Below are positions 1 to 9,348 of a stretch of 64,000 bases of DNA, piece by piece. The notes beneath the pieces are model-generated. The model did not search any database, had not been told where the DNA came from, and saw only the letters and a program-made list of their open reading frames with translations. Made by a program: the position numbers and the translations under genes. The stretch's first letter is position 1. Each line of letters begins with the position of its first letter. The stretch comes from Aeromonas eucrenophila (GTDB taxonomy: Bacteria > Pseudomonadota > Gammaproteobacteria > Enterobacterales > Aeromonadaceae): contig NZ_CDDF01000016.1 of the NCBI RefSeq assembly GCF_000819865.1, positions 1 to 64,000 on the forward strand, in the 5' to 3' direction.

Positions 1-282
1 CGTTGTTACCGGAGTAACTCAGCGGCTCAATGAATTGCTGAAATAAACTGTTCGGCTTGTTATTGCTAACAAGTCGTTTTGGTCACTTCACCAGACATTG
101 AAAATCAAAAATTAATTTTGATGCTCGATGCTGTGAGTGCCCACACAGATTGCTTGATTCAAATTGTTAAAGAGCAGGGTTTGAAACTATAACCCTCACT
201 GGGTTGCTTTGCAAGCCAGACCAGACGCGCACTGCGCCGTGCTGATGGGGTCGCATTATAGGGGCCTGATTCTTTCTGACAA
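1..282 (-). promoter_or_regulatory. rRNA operon promoter (P2-like) and 16S leader
   Basis: On the minus strand a near-consensus sigma70 promoter is present: -35 TTGTCA (277-282), 16-bp spacer, -10 TATAAT (255-260). It is followed by the G+C-rich GCGACCCC discriminator typical of stringently controlled rRNA promoters and preceded by an A/T-rich tract resembling an UP element. The transcript runs left through a boxA antiterminator and a region like the leader just before 16S rRNA in enterics. The 16S gene itself must begin just outside the window. No protein gene is credible in 1-507. Confidence 0.85.
165..176 (-). promoter_or_regulatory. rrn boxA antitermination site
   Basis: The minus strand reads TGCTCTTTAACA, identical to the boxA of the E. 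coli rrn leader, where NusB/S10 bind to make Rho-resistant elongation complexes. Its place between the promoter and the expected 16S start supports the rRNA-operon reading. Confidence 0.85.
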
Positions 283-464
283 GCAAAAACTATGTGTTTT
301 TTTGAGAAAGGCGTTCAAGTGTTTAATCAACAACCAGATCGTACAAGAGAGCAGCACAAAAGGACTCATGGAGGGTCAATTCTGCACTGAACTGAGCTAC
401 GACGTCGGGCGCAAGGCTCTGCAACTGGTGCACATATATAGGAGAGAGAAGACGGCCTAATAGA

Positions 465-487
465 AAAGGGCCCAGATGGGCCCTTTC
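465..487 (-). terminator. terminator of erpA
   Basis: Inverted repeat AAAGGGCCC/GGGCCCTTT with a short loop; on the minus strand it is followed by a T-rich tract. It lies 20 bases past the erpA stop. Confidence 0.8.
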
Positions 488-507
488 AATCTCACTGCAG
501 CCATCGA

Positions 508-858
508 TCAGATGGAGAAGCTGGAGCCGCAACCACAGGTAGTTGTGGCATTGGGGTTGGTCACGATGAAGCGAGAGCCTTCCAACCCTTCGGTGTAGTC
601 CACACTGCCACCGACCAGGTATTGCAGGCTCATGGGATCGATCACCATGGTCACCCCGCTCTTCTCGACAATGGTGTCACCCTCGTTGATCTTCTCGTCA
701 AAGGTAAAACCATACTGGAAACCGGAGCAGCCCCCCCCAGTGATATAGACCCGCAGCTTGAGCTCGGTATTTTCTTCTTCGGTAATCAAGGTCTTTACCT
801 TGTTAGCCGCCGCATCCGTCATCTGGATTGGCAACGGGGCTTCTGCTACTGCACTCAT
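508..858 (-). CDS. erpA: iron-sulfur cluster insertion protein ErpA
   Basis: A-type Fe-S carrier (116 aa) that delivers clusters to apoproteins, including the isoprenoid enzymes IspG/IspH in E. coli. The three conserved cysteines are visible: one in [10 protein letters not shown] near residue 44 and two in the C-terminal CGCGSSFSI. Length matches the family (E. coli 114 aa). The reading frame is open upstream to 912, but the start at 858 is chosen because GAGG lies 7 bases before it and family proteins begin at this point. The next gene upstream on the same strand, a DUF6776-like protein, is 89 bases away and may be co-transcribed. Confidence 0.96.
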   Translation of the reverse strand: MSAVAEAPLPIQMTDAAANKVKTLITEEENTELKLRVYITGGGCSGFQYGFTFDEKINEGDTIVEKSGVTMVIDPMSLQYLVGGSVDYTEGLEGSRFIVTNPNATTTCGCGSSFSI

Positions 859-947
859 CACTGACCTCACAACCGTTAAATCCACAAACATGGAAACTGC
901 GAAATTATCCAATACCCGACCATTTAGTTCAAGTATTCACAGCTCTG

Positions 948-1640
948 TTACTGTGCCGCAGGCAACGGGGCGGGTTGCGCCACCAGCGGCTTGAGCACCT
1001 CGCCCCACTCAGCCAGCAACTCCTGGGCGGGTTGGCGGCCCTCTTTGGCGATGGTCACCCGCACCCGATCCGGGATAAAGCCTTCCGGCAATTGCCAGTT
1101 TCCCTCCAGTAGCTGGAAGTAACGCAGGGCATAGCGCCCCTCCCCGACCTTCATGCCAAGATCCCGACTGCTGAGCGTCTTTGGCTTGTTGGCCAGGCTC
1201 CCCTCCACTTTAATCTGGACCTGGCCACGAAACAGCTCACGCTTCTTGGCGGGCTGGGTCAGGGCCAGACGATAGTGGTAGCGGCCGGGCACGCTGGTCT
1301 CCTGCAGCGTCAGATTGTCTATCACCACCCCGACCTGCTCACCGCTGGGGCGCATGATCCGCTCGAAGAAGGCTAGCTGGCGCTTCTGCTCCTGCACCTG
1401 CGCCTCTTGATCCTTGAGGGCCTGCTGCAACTGCTCGAAGGCCGCCTTCTGGGTCGCCAGCAGCGTATCCTTTACCCCCAGATCCGTCTTGAGCTGGCCT
1501 ATCGCCTTGCTCTGACGTTCCAGAGTCTCCTGCTGCACCGTCAACAGGCTGCCTTGAGCCAGATCCTGCCGATTACCGACGAAATAACCGATGATCGCTC
1601 CCACCAACAACACGACCAATACCTTCACGATTCGGGACAT
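948..1640 (-). CDS. DUF6776-like membrane-anchored coiled-coil protein
   Basis: A 230-aa protein of unknown function. Residues about 5-23 form one N-terminal membrane segment with a short cytoplasmic tail. Residues about 35-95 are rich in Gln, Leu and Lys with heptad-like spacing, suggesting a coiled coil (QLKTDLGVKD, QLQQALKDQEAQVQEQ). The remaining 130 residues look like a beta-rich globular domain outside the membrane. A similar gene beside erpA in Pseudomonas belongs to the DUF6776 family; the assignment here rests on that recalled context and architecture. Start ATG has GAGG 6 bases upstream. Function is not known. Confidence 0.75.
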   Translation of the reverse strand: MSRIVKVLVVLLVGAIIGYFVGNRQDLAQGSLLTVQQETLERQSKAIGQLKTDLGVKDTLLATQKAAFEQLQQALKDQEAQVQEQKRQLAFFERIMRPSGEQVGVVIDNLTLQETSVPGRYHYRLALTQPAKKRELFRGQVQIKVEGSLANKPKTLSSRDLGMKVGEGRYALRYFQLLEGNWQLPEGFIPDRVRVTIAKEGRQPAQELLAEWGEVLKPLVAQPAPLPAAQ

Positions 1641-1726
1641 AGGGCCTCTTTATATGACTGCGTCGCACAGGGCCACTCTCTCTTCACTATACGCGCATCC
1701 TCTGATTGATGCGGATAAACAAGGAG

Positions 1727-3121
1727 TTAACCGGCCGTCACACTGCTTTCTCCCCGTTTTTGACGCGCCGCCAGCCGTAAAGTTCGCTCCAGGATCTGGG
1801 AATAGATGGGACGTCCCCCCAACCATTGCGCCACCAGCGTCGCACCTATGGTGGTGATCATCATGGGCAGGATCAGCTGATAGTTATCCGTCATCTCGGT
1901 CACCAGCACTATGCCAGTGATGGGGGCCCGCACAGTGGCGGCAAACAGCGCCCCCATACCGGCGATGGCGAAGGCGCCCGGCTCGATGCCGAGCTCGGGG
2001 AAGGCCGCATGAAACAGGTGGCCGAAGACCACCCCGAACAGGGTGCCCAATGCCAGGGTCGGGGCAAAGACACCGCCCGGCGCCCCCGAACAGAAGCAGA
2101 TCAGGGTCGCAATCAGCCGCACCGAGAAGAGCAGGAACAGGGTCGCCAGCGCATATTCATTGCCCAGCAGATGGGGAATGAGCTCGGTGCCGCCTCCCGT
2201 GACCGAGGGGACAAACAGCGACAGCACGCCGAAGGTGCCCGCCACCAGCATGCCGATGGCGACGAAGCGATGCCGCTTGTTCTGGTGCAGGGCCAGATAG
2301 CCGTCCTGACAGGCGAGCACCAGCTTGTTGAAGACGAAACCCAACACGCCGAAACAGCCCCCCATGAAGAGGAAAAGCCAGAGTGCCTTCAGGGCGGGAG
2401 CATCGTAATGAGGGAGGCTTATTACCGGCCCCTGCCCCTTCATGTTTTGCAGCATCAGGGTCGCCATGACGGCGGAGATCCCCACCGCCTTGATGGCGAG
2501 GAAGGAGTAACGGAACTGCGGCCGCATCTCCTCCATCACAAAGAGGATGCCCGCCAGCGGGGCATTGAAGGCGGCGGCCAGACCACCAGCCGCCCCCGCG
2601 GCCAGCAGGGCATGGCCATGCTCCTTGGGCAGCCGGAAGATATCGGCCACCATCTTGCCGAGGTTGCCACCGATCTGCACCGAGGGCCCCTCCCGTCCCA
2701 GCACCATGCCGGAGCTCAGAGTGCAGATGCCGCCGAAGAACTTGACCGGCAGCACCCGCCACCAGCGCACCGGCCGCAGATCGTCCATGGCCCCCTCGAT
2801 CTCGGGAATACCGGATCCCCCCGCCTCGGGGGCAAAGGTATGGGTCAGAAAGTAACCGATCAGGCCGAGCAGGGCGCTGAAGCCGAAGCCCAGCAGGCCG
2901 AGTTGCCACCAGGGGCGATCCGCCAGCAGCTCGAGCCGCTGCTCCCCCAGCCAGCGCACCGAGGATTCGAACAGTCCACATACCAGTCCGGCCAGGATGC
3001 CGACCAGGGCAGCCAGCAGCAACACCAGCAGCGGCATCTTGTCCTGCTGTATTAGGCGAAAAAAGACGGGTCTGCGGTGTGGCGCAGCCGGTTCAGAAGA
3101 GAAGAGAGTTTCTTGCACCAT
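1727..3121 (-). CDS. clcA: H+/Cl- exchange transporter ClcA
   Basis: CLC-family antiporter (464 aa) exchanging chloride for protons at the inner membrane; in E. coli it supports extreme acid resistance. Signature motifs are present: GSGIPEIEGA (anion-binding Ser about 103), GREGPSVQIGG with the gating Glu about 144, EEMRPQFRY with the internal proton-site Glu about 198, GAPGGVFAP, and a late Tyr in GGRPIYSQIL that corresponds to the E. coli central Tyr445. About ten or more hydrophobic segments follow CLC topology. It is divergent from hemL across 220 bases, as these genes also neighbour each other in enterics. No strong Shine-Dalgarno precedes the ATG, so the start is likely but not certain. 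Confidence 0.95.
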   Translation of the reverse strand: MVQETLFSSEPAAPHRRPVFFRLIQQDKMPLLVLLLAALVGILAGLVCGLFESSVRWLGEQRLELLADRPWWQLGLLGFGFSALLGLIGYFLTHTFAPEAGGSGIPEIEGAMDDLRPVRWWRVLPVKFFGGICTLSSGMVLGREGPSVQIGGNLGKMVADIFRLPKEHGHALLAAGAAGGLAAAFNAPLAGILFVMEEMRPQFRYSFLAIKAVGISAVMATLMLQNMKGQGPVISLPHYDAPALKALWLFLFMGGCFGVLGFVFNKLVLACQDGYLALHQNKRHRFVAIGMLVAGTFGVLSLFVPSVTGGGTELIPHLLGNEYALATLFLLFSVRLIATLICFCSGAPGGVFAPTLALGTLFGVVFGHLFHAAFPELGIEPGAFAIAGMGALFAATVRAPITGIVLVTEMTDNYQLILPMMITTIGATLVAQWLGGRPIYSQILERTLRLAARQKRGESSVTAG

Positions 3122-3341
3122 GGGATACCATATTCATCTAACCAGATTTGGAGACACCCGACGGCGGCCCGGCTGCCCAGCACAGGGCCTTTCTGCTATA
3201 GTCGGCCCGTTTCATGTGCCACGGAGCAGGCCAGGGCCCGGGTAACGAGAGCGCAAAGCATACTCCACCCCCTCCTGGCTGCCGAGCCTCATTCGGCCAT
3301 CTTCCCGGGTACGACAACCAAAATCCCATTAAGGATGATCC

Positions 3342-4628
3342 ATGTCAAAATCAGATCAGCTGTTTGAACAGGCCCGCCAGACCATTCCGGGTGGCGTCAA
3401 CTCCCCGGTCCGCGCCTTCAACGGGGTCGGTGGCACGCCCCGCTTCATCGATCACGCCGACGGTGCCTATCTCTATGATGTGGATGGTCAGGCCTATGTG
3501 GACTACATCGGTTCCTGGGGCCCCATGCTGCTCGGCCACAATCACCCCGCCATCAAGGCCGCCGTCATCCAGGCGGTGGAGAAGGGGCTGAGCTTTGGCG
3601 CTCCCACCGAGATCGAAGTGCTGATGGCCGAGAAGGTGCGCCAGATAGTCCCCTCCATGGAGCAGGTACGGATGGTGAACTCCGGTACCGAGGCCACCAT
3701 GAGCGCCATCCGCCTGGCCCGTGGCTACACCGGCCGCGACAAGATCGTCAAGTTTGAAGGCTGCTACCACGGTCACGCCGACTCCCTGCTGGTGAAGGCA
3801 GGCTCCGGCGCCCTCACCCTGGGTCAGCCGAACAGCCCGGGCGTGCCGGCCGATTTCGCCAAGCACACCCTGACTTGCGTGTTCAACGATCTGGCGTCGG
3901 TGCGCGACACCTTCCAGCAGTACGGCAGCGAGATCGCCTGCATCATAGTCGAGCCAGTAGCCGGCAACATGAACTGCATCCCGCCGGTCCCCGGCTTCCT
4001 GGAAGGGCTGCGCGCCATCTGTGACGAGTTTGGCGCCCTGCTGATCCTGGACGAAGTCATGACCGGCTTCCGCGTTTCCCTGCGCGGCGCCCAGGGCCAT
4101 TACAACATAGAGCCGGATCTCACCACCCTCGGCAAGATCATCGGTGCCGGCATGCCGGTGGGCGCCTTCGGCGGCAAGAAGAAGGTGATGCAGCACATAG
4201 CCCCGACCGGGCCGGTTTATCAGGCGGGTACCCTGTCTGGCAACCCGGTGGCCATGGCTGCCGGCCTCGCCATGCTGGATCTGCTGCAAGCGCCTGGCCT
4301 CTATGAGCAGCTGAGCGCCAAGACCACCCAGGTGGCCGAGGGGCTGAAGGCCGCCGCCGCCAAGCACGGCATCCCGCTCGCCATCACCCATGTGGGCGGC
4401 ATGTTCGGCTTCTTCTTCACCGAGGAAACCGAGATCACCCGCTATGAGCAGGTAACCCGCTGCGACATGGAACGCTTCAAGCGCTTCTACCATCTCATGC
4501 TTGAGGAAGGCGTCTACTTGGCGCCAAGTGCCTACGAGGCAGGCTTCCTGTCCCTGGCTCACGGCGACAAGGAGATAGCACACACCCTGGCCGCTGCCGA
4601 TCGCAGCTTCGCCAAGCTGGCGGGTTAA
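3342..4628 (+). CDS. hemL: glutamate-1-semialdehyde 2,1-aminomutase
   Basis: PLP enzyme (428 aa) converting glutamate-1-semialdehyde to 5-aminolevulinate, the last step of the C5 route to tetrapyrroles. The PLP-binding lysine is Lys265 in [18 protein letters not shown], and the upstream [11 protein letters not shown] holds the aspartate that contacts the pyridine ring. The N-terminal [10 protein letters not shown] and the [15 protein letters not shown] segment are typical. The start has AAGGAT a few bases upstream. A strong terminator follows the stop directly, so it is probably monocistronic. Confidence 0.97.
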   Translation: MSKSDQLFEQARQTIPGGVNSPVRAFNGVGGTPRFIDHADGAYLYDVDGQAYVDYIGSWGPMLLGHNHPAIKAAVIQAVEKGLSFGAPTEIEVLMAEKVRQIVPSMEQVRMVNSGTEATMSAIRLARGYTGRDKIVKFEGCYHGHADSLLVKAGSGALTLGQPNSPGVPADFAKHTLTCVFNDLASVRDTFQQYGSEIACIIVEPVAGNMNCIPPVPGFLEGLRAICDEFGALLILDEVMTGFRVSLRGAQGHYNIEPDLTTLGKIIGAGMPVGAFGGKKKVMQHIAPTGPVYQAGTLSGNPVAMAAGLAMLDLLQAPGLYEQLSAKTTQVAEGLKAAAAKHGIPLAITHVGGMFGFFFTEETEITRYEQVTRCDMERFKRFYHLMLEEGVYLAPSAYEAGFLSLAHGDKEIAHTLAAADRSFAKLAG

Positions 4629-4652
4629 CGCGCCGCGCATCGCAGAAATAGC

Positions 4653-4678
4653 AAAGGGCCCTCGCAGGGCCCTTTTTC
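4653..4678 (+). terminator. terminator of hemL
   Basis: AAGGGCCCT/AGGGCCCTT hairpin with a 4-base loop followed by a run of T, about 25 bases after the hemL stop. Confidence 0.85.
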
Positions 4679-4846
4679 ATCTTCATCCGGGAGCCAGGTT
4701 CGGCTTCACTCCCCTTTCTGGTGCTCATCCCGGCGCCTCTCCCCCGTTTTGCCACCCTTTGGTGCAACGATCGCCCCCCTGATTGTCATAAAGCAGGCCC
4801 ACTATTTGCACTGATCCGTGCAGGAGCCCACTTGACCGAGGTTTGT

Positions 4847-5656
4847 ATGGCAGAGATGAGCCCCATCGATGTGCTGCGGCGCTATCAGGAGTACGAAACC
4901 GAGCTGACCCCCCTGTTGCTGGGGCTGCTAACCCTCCCCCCGGAGGCCCTCAAGGGCTACCCCTTCGTTCAGAGCATAGGCCAGAGCCAGGCAAGGCCCG
5001 GCATACTGGCCCCCATCCCCGCCCCCCAGGGGCAACTTCGACTGGTGGTACAGGGCCATGGCTGCGAGCTCGGCATCAATCTGCATCAGCTGATCGCCTG
5101 GCTGATGGGAGACAGGGAGCGGCGCCGCGCCATCCCCTGGTTCAGGGCCGTGTATGTGGTCCTGAGCCTGGCGCTGTTTCTCATCGTCGCAACCCTGATC
5201 TGGCACGGGCTGGAGCAGCTCTACCTGCTGCTGTGCGGCACCCAGCAGAACCGGCTCGGCGCCTTCAGTGCCATCATCTTCCTGACCCTGGCGCTGGCGG
5301 TGTTCGATCTCGGCAAGACCATTCTGGAGGAGGAGGTGCTGCTGCATAAGGACATCTTCCGCCACAGCGCCATTCGCCGCACCATCACCCGCTTCATCGC
5401 CGCCATCCTAATCGCTGTCTCCATCGAGGGGCTATTGCTGCTGTTCAAGGGCTCCCTCGGCCAGCTCGAGCTGCTCTGGCCAGCGGTGGGGGTGATGGGC
5501 TGCGCCGTGGGGTTGTTGCTGGCGCTGGGGCTCTATGTCTTCCTCGGAGCCAAGGCCGAGGCGGCCCTGGTCGCCTCCAGCCAGCGTCCCCCGCCCAGCA
5601 CGGGCCAGATGAAGGCGGGGCCACTCGCCAGACGCGGGATCCGGCGCGCCAAATGA
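4847..5656 (+). CDS. conserved membrane protein, unknown function
   Basis: A 269-aa protein I do not recognise. The N-terminal ~100 residues are soluble. Four hydrophobic segments follow: roughly residues 104-124, 138-160, 184-206 and 220-245, with an acidic/basic loop (LEEEVLLHKDIF) between the second and third. The C-terminus is basic and Pro-rich. The open frame extends upstream to 4721, but the ATG at 4847 is chosen because GAGG lies 6 bases before it and the upstream part lacks family-like character. It stands alone between hemL and a convergent TauE-like gene. Confidence 0.75.
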   Translation: MAEMSPIDVLRRYQEYETELTPLLLGLLTLPPEALKGYPFVQSIGQSQARPGILAPIPAPQGQLRLVVQGHGCELGINLHQLIAWLMGDRERRRAIPWFRAVYVVLSLALFLIVATLIWHGLEQLYLLLCGTQQNRLGAFSAIIFLTLALAVFDLGKTILEEEVLLHKDIFRHSAIRRTITRFIAAILIAVSIEGLLLLFKGSLGQLELLWPAVGVMGCAVGLLLALGLYVFLGAKAEAALVASSQRPPPSTGQMKAGPLARRGIRRAK

Positions 5657-5690
5657 CAGGCCCACCGGCTATTCGCCTGGTGGGCCTGTG
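5657..5690. terminator. shared terminator between convergent genes
   Basis: Long inverted repeat CAGGCCCACC.../...GGTGGGCCTG in the 37-base gap between the convergent membrane protein and TauE-like genes; it can serve either strand. T tracts are weak. Confidence 0.65.
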
Positions 5691-5693
5691 ATA

Positions 5694-6596
5694 CTAGCCG
5701 GTGGCACCCGCCAGCTGGGGCTGGGGTTGATGGCGCGCTGCCTTCCAGGAGGCATACATGGTCCAGGAGGTGTAGATGACGATGAAGGCCACCAGCCATT
5801 TCAGCATCTGCATGTCCATGGACTGCACCAGCATGGCGGCCAGCACGACGCCGATCGGGCCGAAGATGGCCACCGCCAGCACCGCCTTGGCATCGAAGGC
5901 CCCCTTGCGGATGAAGGTACCCGCCGAGAAGACGCTGAGCACGGCGGTGGAGCCCATCATGATGGGGAAGGCCGCCAGCGGGTTCATGCCCAGCAGATAG
6001 ACCAGCGTCATGCAGGGGGCGAACAGGCCGATGCCGACATTCATCAGCACGCCGAAGATGAAGTTGCCGAGCAGCGCTATCCCCAACTTGTAGCCGGTCA
6101 GCCCCATGGCCGCCCCCCCCAGGGGGAACAGGCCCAGCAACCCGGCGAAGATGAGCCCGGCCACCACCAGCAGGGAGACCGCCATCACCAGCCTGATGGT
6201 CTGCCGGTCGAAGGAGGCGACGTGACGCGCCCCCCAGGCCGCTCCCGCCGCGGCCGCCACCATCATGCCTATGAGGGTGACAGGATCCACCTTGACGGCG
6301 CCGACGAAGATGAGGGACTGGACCACGGTCGGCAGCACGCACTGGCCGTTGAGGGTGCCGGGCAACAGGCGGTCATCGATGAGCTTGAACTGCTTGTAGC
6401 AGGCGGTCTTCACCGCGAAGCTGCCGACCCCCAGGGTATCGAGAAAGTTGGCGACAAAGCCTATGCCCGCCACCGGCCAGAATGGCGTGGACTCAAGTTC
6501 GCCCTGACGCCGTTTGTGCCACCAGGCGCGGAGCAGCATGAAGATGAAAACCAGGGCACAGCCAACAAACAACAGGCGTAAAAAAGTAATGAGCAT
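5694..6596 (-). CDS. TauE/SafE-family (TSUP) permease
   Basis: A 300-aa integral membrane protein of the TSUP family, whose members export sulfite, sulfonates or organic acids. About eight hydrophobic segments are visible in two similar halves. Each half carries a Gly/Asn/Pro-rich segment typical of this family: GFVANFLDTLGVGSF near residue 45 and GNFIFGVLMNVGIGLFAPC near residue 185. The substrate cannot be told from sequence. A PurR-like box lies about 80 bases upstream, which would hint at a purine- or nucleoside-linked role. The start has GGAGG about 8 bases before the ATG. Confidence 0.85.
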   Translation of the reverse strand: MLITFLRLLFVGCALVFIFMLLRAWWHKRRQGELESTPFWPVAGIGFVANFLDTLGVGSFAVKTACYKQFKLIDDRLLPGTLNGQCVLPTVVQSLIFVGAVKVDPVTLIGMMVAAAAGAAWGARHVASFDRQTIRLVMAVSLLVVAGLIFAGLLGLFPLGGAAMGLTGYKLGIALLGNFIFGVLMNVGIGLFAPCMTLVYLLGMNPLAAFPIMMGSTAVLSVFSAGTFIRKGAFDAKAVLAVAIFGPIGVVLAAMLVQSMDMQMLKWLVAFIVIYTSWTMYASWKAARHQPQPQLAGATG

Positions 6597-6674
6597 ACGA
6601 AGTCCTCCAGCGACGGGCGGCGATTCTAAGGCAGCAAGAATAAAAAATCTTGGTCAGGATCAACCCTTCAGCCG

Positions 6675-6690
6675 ATGCAAACGATTAACC
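6675..6690. promoter_or_regulatory. PurR-like operator upstream of TauE-like gene
   Basis: The bases ATGCAAACGATTAACC match the enterobacterial PurR consensus ANGCAAACGNTTNCNT except near the last four positions. The site is 79-94 bases upstream of the TauE-like start codon. Being based on one degenerate match, it is a candidate only. Confidence 0.4.
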
Positions 6691-6821
6691 GGAGGATTTA
6701 TCGACAAGCACGCCCGAACGGCTCTGCTAATACTTGTCTATGAGGGCGCAAGCCCGGGTTCATCGGTCGTAATCATGGTCATTTCGCGACGACCACAGAT
6801 TCCGATGGTGCATCACCAAAA

Positions 6822-6850
6822 GAAGGCGGCTAACCACCGCCTTCTTTTTT
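6822..6850 (-). terminator. terminator of lpxT
   Basis: AGAAGGCGG/CCGCCTTCT hairpin with T-rich flanks on both strands, 30 bases beyond the lpxT stop. No plus-strand gene ends here. Confidence 0.75.
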
Positions 6851-6880
6851 ATCGTGCGTGGGTCAGTGAGGGAGAGGACA

Positions 6881-7564
6881 TCAGGACAGGCAGCGAGACA
6901 GTCTGGGGACGAGGCGCGCGATCAGCCGATCCGACAAGGGGGTCAGCAGCAGTGGCGGCAGGCAGAGCAGGGCCAGACTGAGGGCACCCACATAGACATC
7001 CGTCAACCAGTGGGCTCCGGCCAGGATGCGGGGGGCCGAGAACAGGGGCACCATGAACACGGCGACGACGGCAGCCCAGCGCGGCAGGTAACGCAAGGCG
7101 AAACCGGCGAAGATCATCAGGAACAGGGCGTGATCGCCGGGAAAGCTGTCGCCGGCAGAATCCTTGGTCGGGATCTGGCTAAGCTCGCTCACCCGCAGTG
7201 CCCCCGCCACCATCAGGGTGGGGCTGGGGCGGCTGATCGGCAGCAGATGGCCGAACTGATTGATGAGCAGGGCCCCGAGCAGCATGACCACCCCCATCGC
7301 CACCAGCCGGTGGCGCTCCCGCCCCTGGACGTGGAAGAAACAGCTGGCCAGGATCCCCCCCATGCAGGCCAGCACGGCCAGATCGAACAGACGGTGATTG
7401 GTGATGGCGACCAGATCGGCCCAGCGCGGAGAGGCGCCAAGCCAGCCATTGACCAACCGGAAGGTGGCGAGATCCCATCTATCCCAGGGGCCATGGCCCG
7501 GCAGGACGAGCCAACTGAGGGCGATCAGGCCCCCGACCAGATAGAAAGGGATGAACTTGCTCAT
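6881..7564 (-). CDS. lpxT: lipid A 1-diphosphate synthase LpxT (PAP2 family)
   Basis: Inner-membrane PAP2-superfamily enzyme (227 aa). In E. coli, LpxT (YeiU) moves a phosphate from undecaprenyl pyrophosphate to the 1-position of lipid A. LpxT-like features are strong: PTKDSAGDSFPGDHALF with the active-site His, RILAGAHWLTDVYVG with the second His and Asp, and a C-terminal LLTPLSDRLIARLV closely matching the E. coli end. Six hydrophobic segments fit the fold. The SFPGDH variant (Asp rather than Ser-Gly before His) is also found in E. coli LpxT and separates it from simple phosphatases. Confidence 0.88.
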   Translation of the reverse strand: MSKFIPFYLVGGLIALSWLVLPGHGPWDRWDLATFRLVNGWLGASPRWADLVAITNHRLFDLAVLACMGGILASCFFHVQGRERHRLVAMGVVMLLGALLINQFGHLLPISRPSPTLMVAGALRVSELSQIPTKDSAGDSFPGDHALFLMIFAGFALRYLPRWAAVVAVFMVPLFSAPRILAGAHWLTDVYVGALSLALLCLPPLLLTPLSDRLIARLVPRLSRCLS

Positions 7565-7762
7565 GCCAGCGCCTCCTTCGAAAAGGGCCCATGTTAAAGC
7601 AGAATTTTGGTGATCTGAATCACAAAAAACAGGAGGGATCCGTCAGACGCTGTTTCCGAGTGCTGACCAAAACCCCATCGGCCGGGACCGGAGGAAGCGT
7701 CGCCTTGGCTCGCCAGCGGCTTGCGGCTAGTATGGTCTCTCCCCTCACTCAGGATGATGACG

Positions 7763-8275
7763 ATGCGCAGCTACCTTCGCATGATGTTGTTTGCTCTCGG
7801 TTTGCTGGCAGGCGTGCAGATACCGGGGCTGATCGATCTCTATTACCAGCGGCTGGATGCCCGGCTGCAACAGGCCAATCTCAGTCTGGCGCCCTTCCAG
7901 GGCACCGCGGATCAGCATTTTGGCGGGGATCTGAGCGCCCTGATCCAGCACTACCGCGCCAGCCAGGATCCGGTTTTCACCCAGGACGCCACCAGCCTGC
8001 AACTGCTGGTGAGCCAGCAACAGCGGCTGCAACAGGAGAGCGCCTTTCAGGATGCCCCCTGGTATCGGCAGCTGTCCCACCTGCTGCTGCAACCGGATCC
8101 CCAGCTCTGGCAAGACACCCTGCACAACTACAGTTACGTGGTGCCCCTCAAGCAGGCCGCCATCTTCTGTGGTCTGAGTGCCGGCGTGCTCGCCGCCCTG
8201 CTCGGGGATCTGCTGCTGGGGATAGTGCTGCTGCCCTTTCGTCAACGTCCTGCCGCCCGCCATAGCCTGCGCTAA
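7763..8275 (+). CDS. DUF2937 family membrane protein
   Basis: A 170-aa protein resembling the DUF2937 family, of unknown function. It has an N-terminal membrane segment (about residues 5-22), a Gln-rich soluble middle of about 110 residues, and a second membrane segment near residues 130-155. The start is ambiguous: ATG codons occur at 7754, 7757 and 7763. The last is chosen because AGGA lies 8 bases upstream. It is divergent from lpxT and convergent with the LysR gene, so it is probably a single transcription unit. Confidence 0.75.
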   Translation: MRSYLRMMLFALGLLAGVQIPGLIDLYYQRLDARLQQANLSLAPFQGTADQHFGGDLSALIQHYRASQDPVFTQDATSLQLLVSQQQRLQQESAFQDAPWYRQLSHLLLQPDPQLWQDTLHNYSYVVPLKQAAIFCGLSAGVLAALLGDLLLGIVLLPFRQRPAARHSLR

Positions 8276-8310
8276 GCGGGTTAACAGCCTGCCCCCTGGC
8301 GATCACGGTC

Positions 8311-9192
8311 TTACTCGAAGGGTTCGAGGTAGGCCTGGATCGCCTTCTTCAACCAGGCGAGCACCTTGCCATGGTGGGCATTCTCGGTCAGATAGACGCC
8401 GTAATCGCGCCACTGCAGGCTGAACTTGTGCTTCAGGGTCAACAGCTCCCCCTGCCGTAACTGGCTCTGGATCAACGGCGAGGGCAGCACGGCCCAACCG
8501 AGGCCATCCAGCACAGCGTCCCGCATCAGCTCGAAACTCGACAGGCCTATGTGCTGGCCGACGATGGGCAACAGACTCTTCACCGAATACTCGTCGACGT
8601 AGGAGAGGGTGACCTGGGTATGGCCGGCCAGATCCTGCTGCAGCACCCGCTTCAGGCTGGCGAGGGGGTGGCTCGGCGCCACCACCATCAGGGTGCGGAT
8701 CGGGTTCAGCACATCGATGCACAGACCGCTGCGCTCCTGCTCGTCGGTGATGAGGCCGAAGGCTGCATCCACAAACCCCTCCTCCACCAGCGCCGGCAGC
8801 TCGGGGGGCGAGGCCAGCACCAGGGAGATACTGGTGCCCGGGAACTGGCGGCGCAGGGTGCCCAGCATGTCCCGCCAGACCGGTTCGGGAATGGCATCGT
8901 CCCGCGCCACCCGCAGCGCCACCTCGGCGCCCGAGGCGTGATGCTCGCACTTGAGCTTCAGGCTGTTGGCCGCCTGCAGCAGCCGCTTGCAGTCGTCCAG
9001 CACCTGCTCCCCTATCTCGGTCAGCCGACTCTGGTTGGCCCCTCGTTCAAAAAGATCGACGCCAAGCTCCAGCTCCAGTGCCGCAATCGCCGTGCTGACC
9101 GCGCTGCGACTCTTGCCAAGCCGGCGAGCGGCATGGGCAATGGAGCCGCAGTCAGCCGATTCGACAAAGAGTTGTATCTGATTGAGCTTCAT
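8311..9192 (-). CDS. LysR-family transcriptional regulator
   Basis: A 293-aa LysR-type regulator. The N-terminal winged helix-turn-helix is typical: LNQIQLFVESADCGSIAHAARRLG, presented here in outline, then KSRSAVSTAIAALE and LFERGANQSRLTEIG over residues 1-65. The remainder is a periplasmic-binding-protein-like effector domain. It is transcribed divergently from the SMR exporter pair across 156 bases, the usual LysR arrangement with a target operon; control of that pair is inferred. The inducer is unknown. Confidence 0.9.
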   Translation of the reverse strand: MKLNQIQLFVESADCGSIAHAARRLGKSRSAVSTAIAALELELGVDLFERGANQSRLTEIGEQVLDDCKRLLQAANSLKLKCEHHASGAEVALRVARDDAIPEPVWRDMLGTLRRQFPGTSISLVLASPPELPALVEEGFVDAAFGLITDEQERSGLCIDVLNPIRTLMVVAPSHPLASLKRVLQQDLAGHTQVTLSYVDEYSVKSLLPIVGQHIGLSSFELMRDAVLDGLGWAVLPSPLIQSQLRQGELLTLKHKFSLQWRDYGVYLTENAHHGKVLAWLKKAIQAYLEPFE

Positions 9193-9348
9193 AAGGGCCG
9201 TGGTTGGCAGAGGTTCCTATGACTACCTTAGCTCGCCCCTAACATACAAGGCAAACCCACAGCGTTCGGTTTCTCGACGCTCAGCGATTCCCGAGCCGGC
9301 GTTCACCGCGGCTATCATCTCAGGGTCGCAGTCACAAAAGGATGTCGT

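Noticed and set aside
209-460. 83-codon plus-strand open frame
   Set aside because: Lies over the minus-strand rRNA promoter and leader, has no Shine-Dalgarno and no recognisable protein features.
1826-3055. 409-codon open frame antisense to clcA
   Set aside because: High-GC antisense frame full of His, Gln and Gly; clcA on the other strand has clear CLC motifs.
3351-4640. 429-codon open frame antisense to hemL
   Set aside because: Composition typical of a mirror frame; hemL has the PLP lysine and full length.
6600-6820. Possible small RNA between the TauE-like gene and the lpxT terminator
   Set aside because: The hairpin at 6822-6850 is explained as the lpxT terminator, and no plus-strand promoter with good spacing was found.
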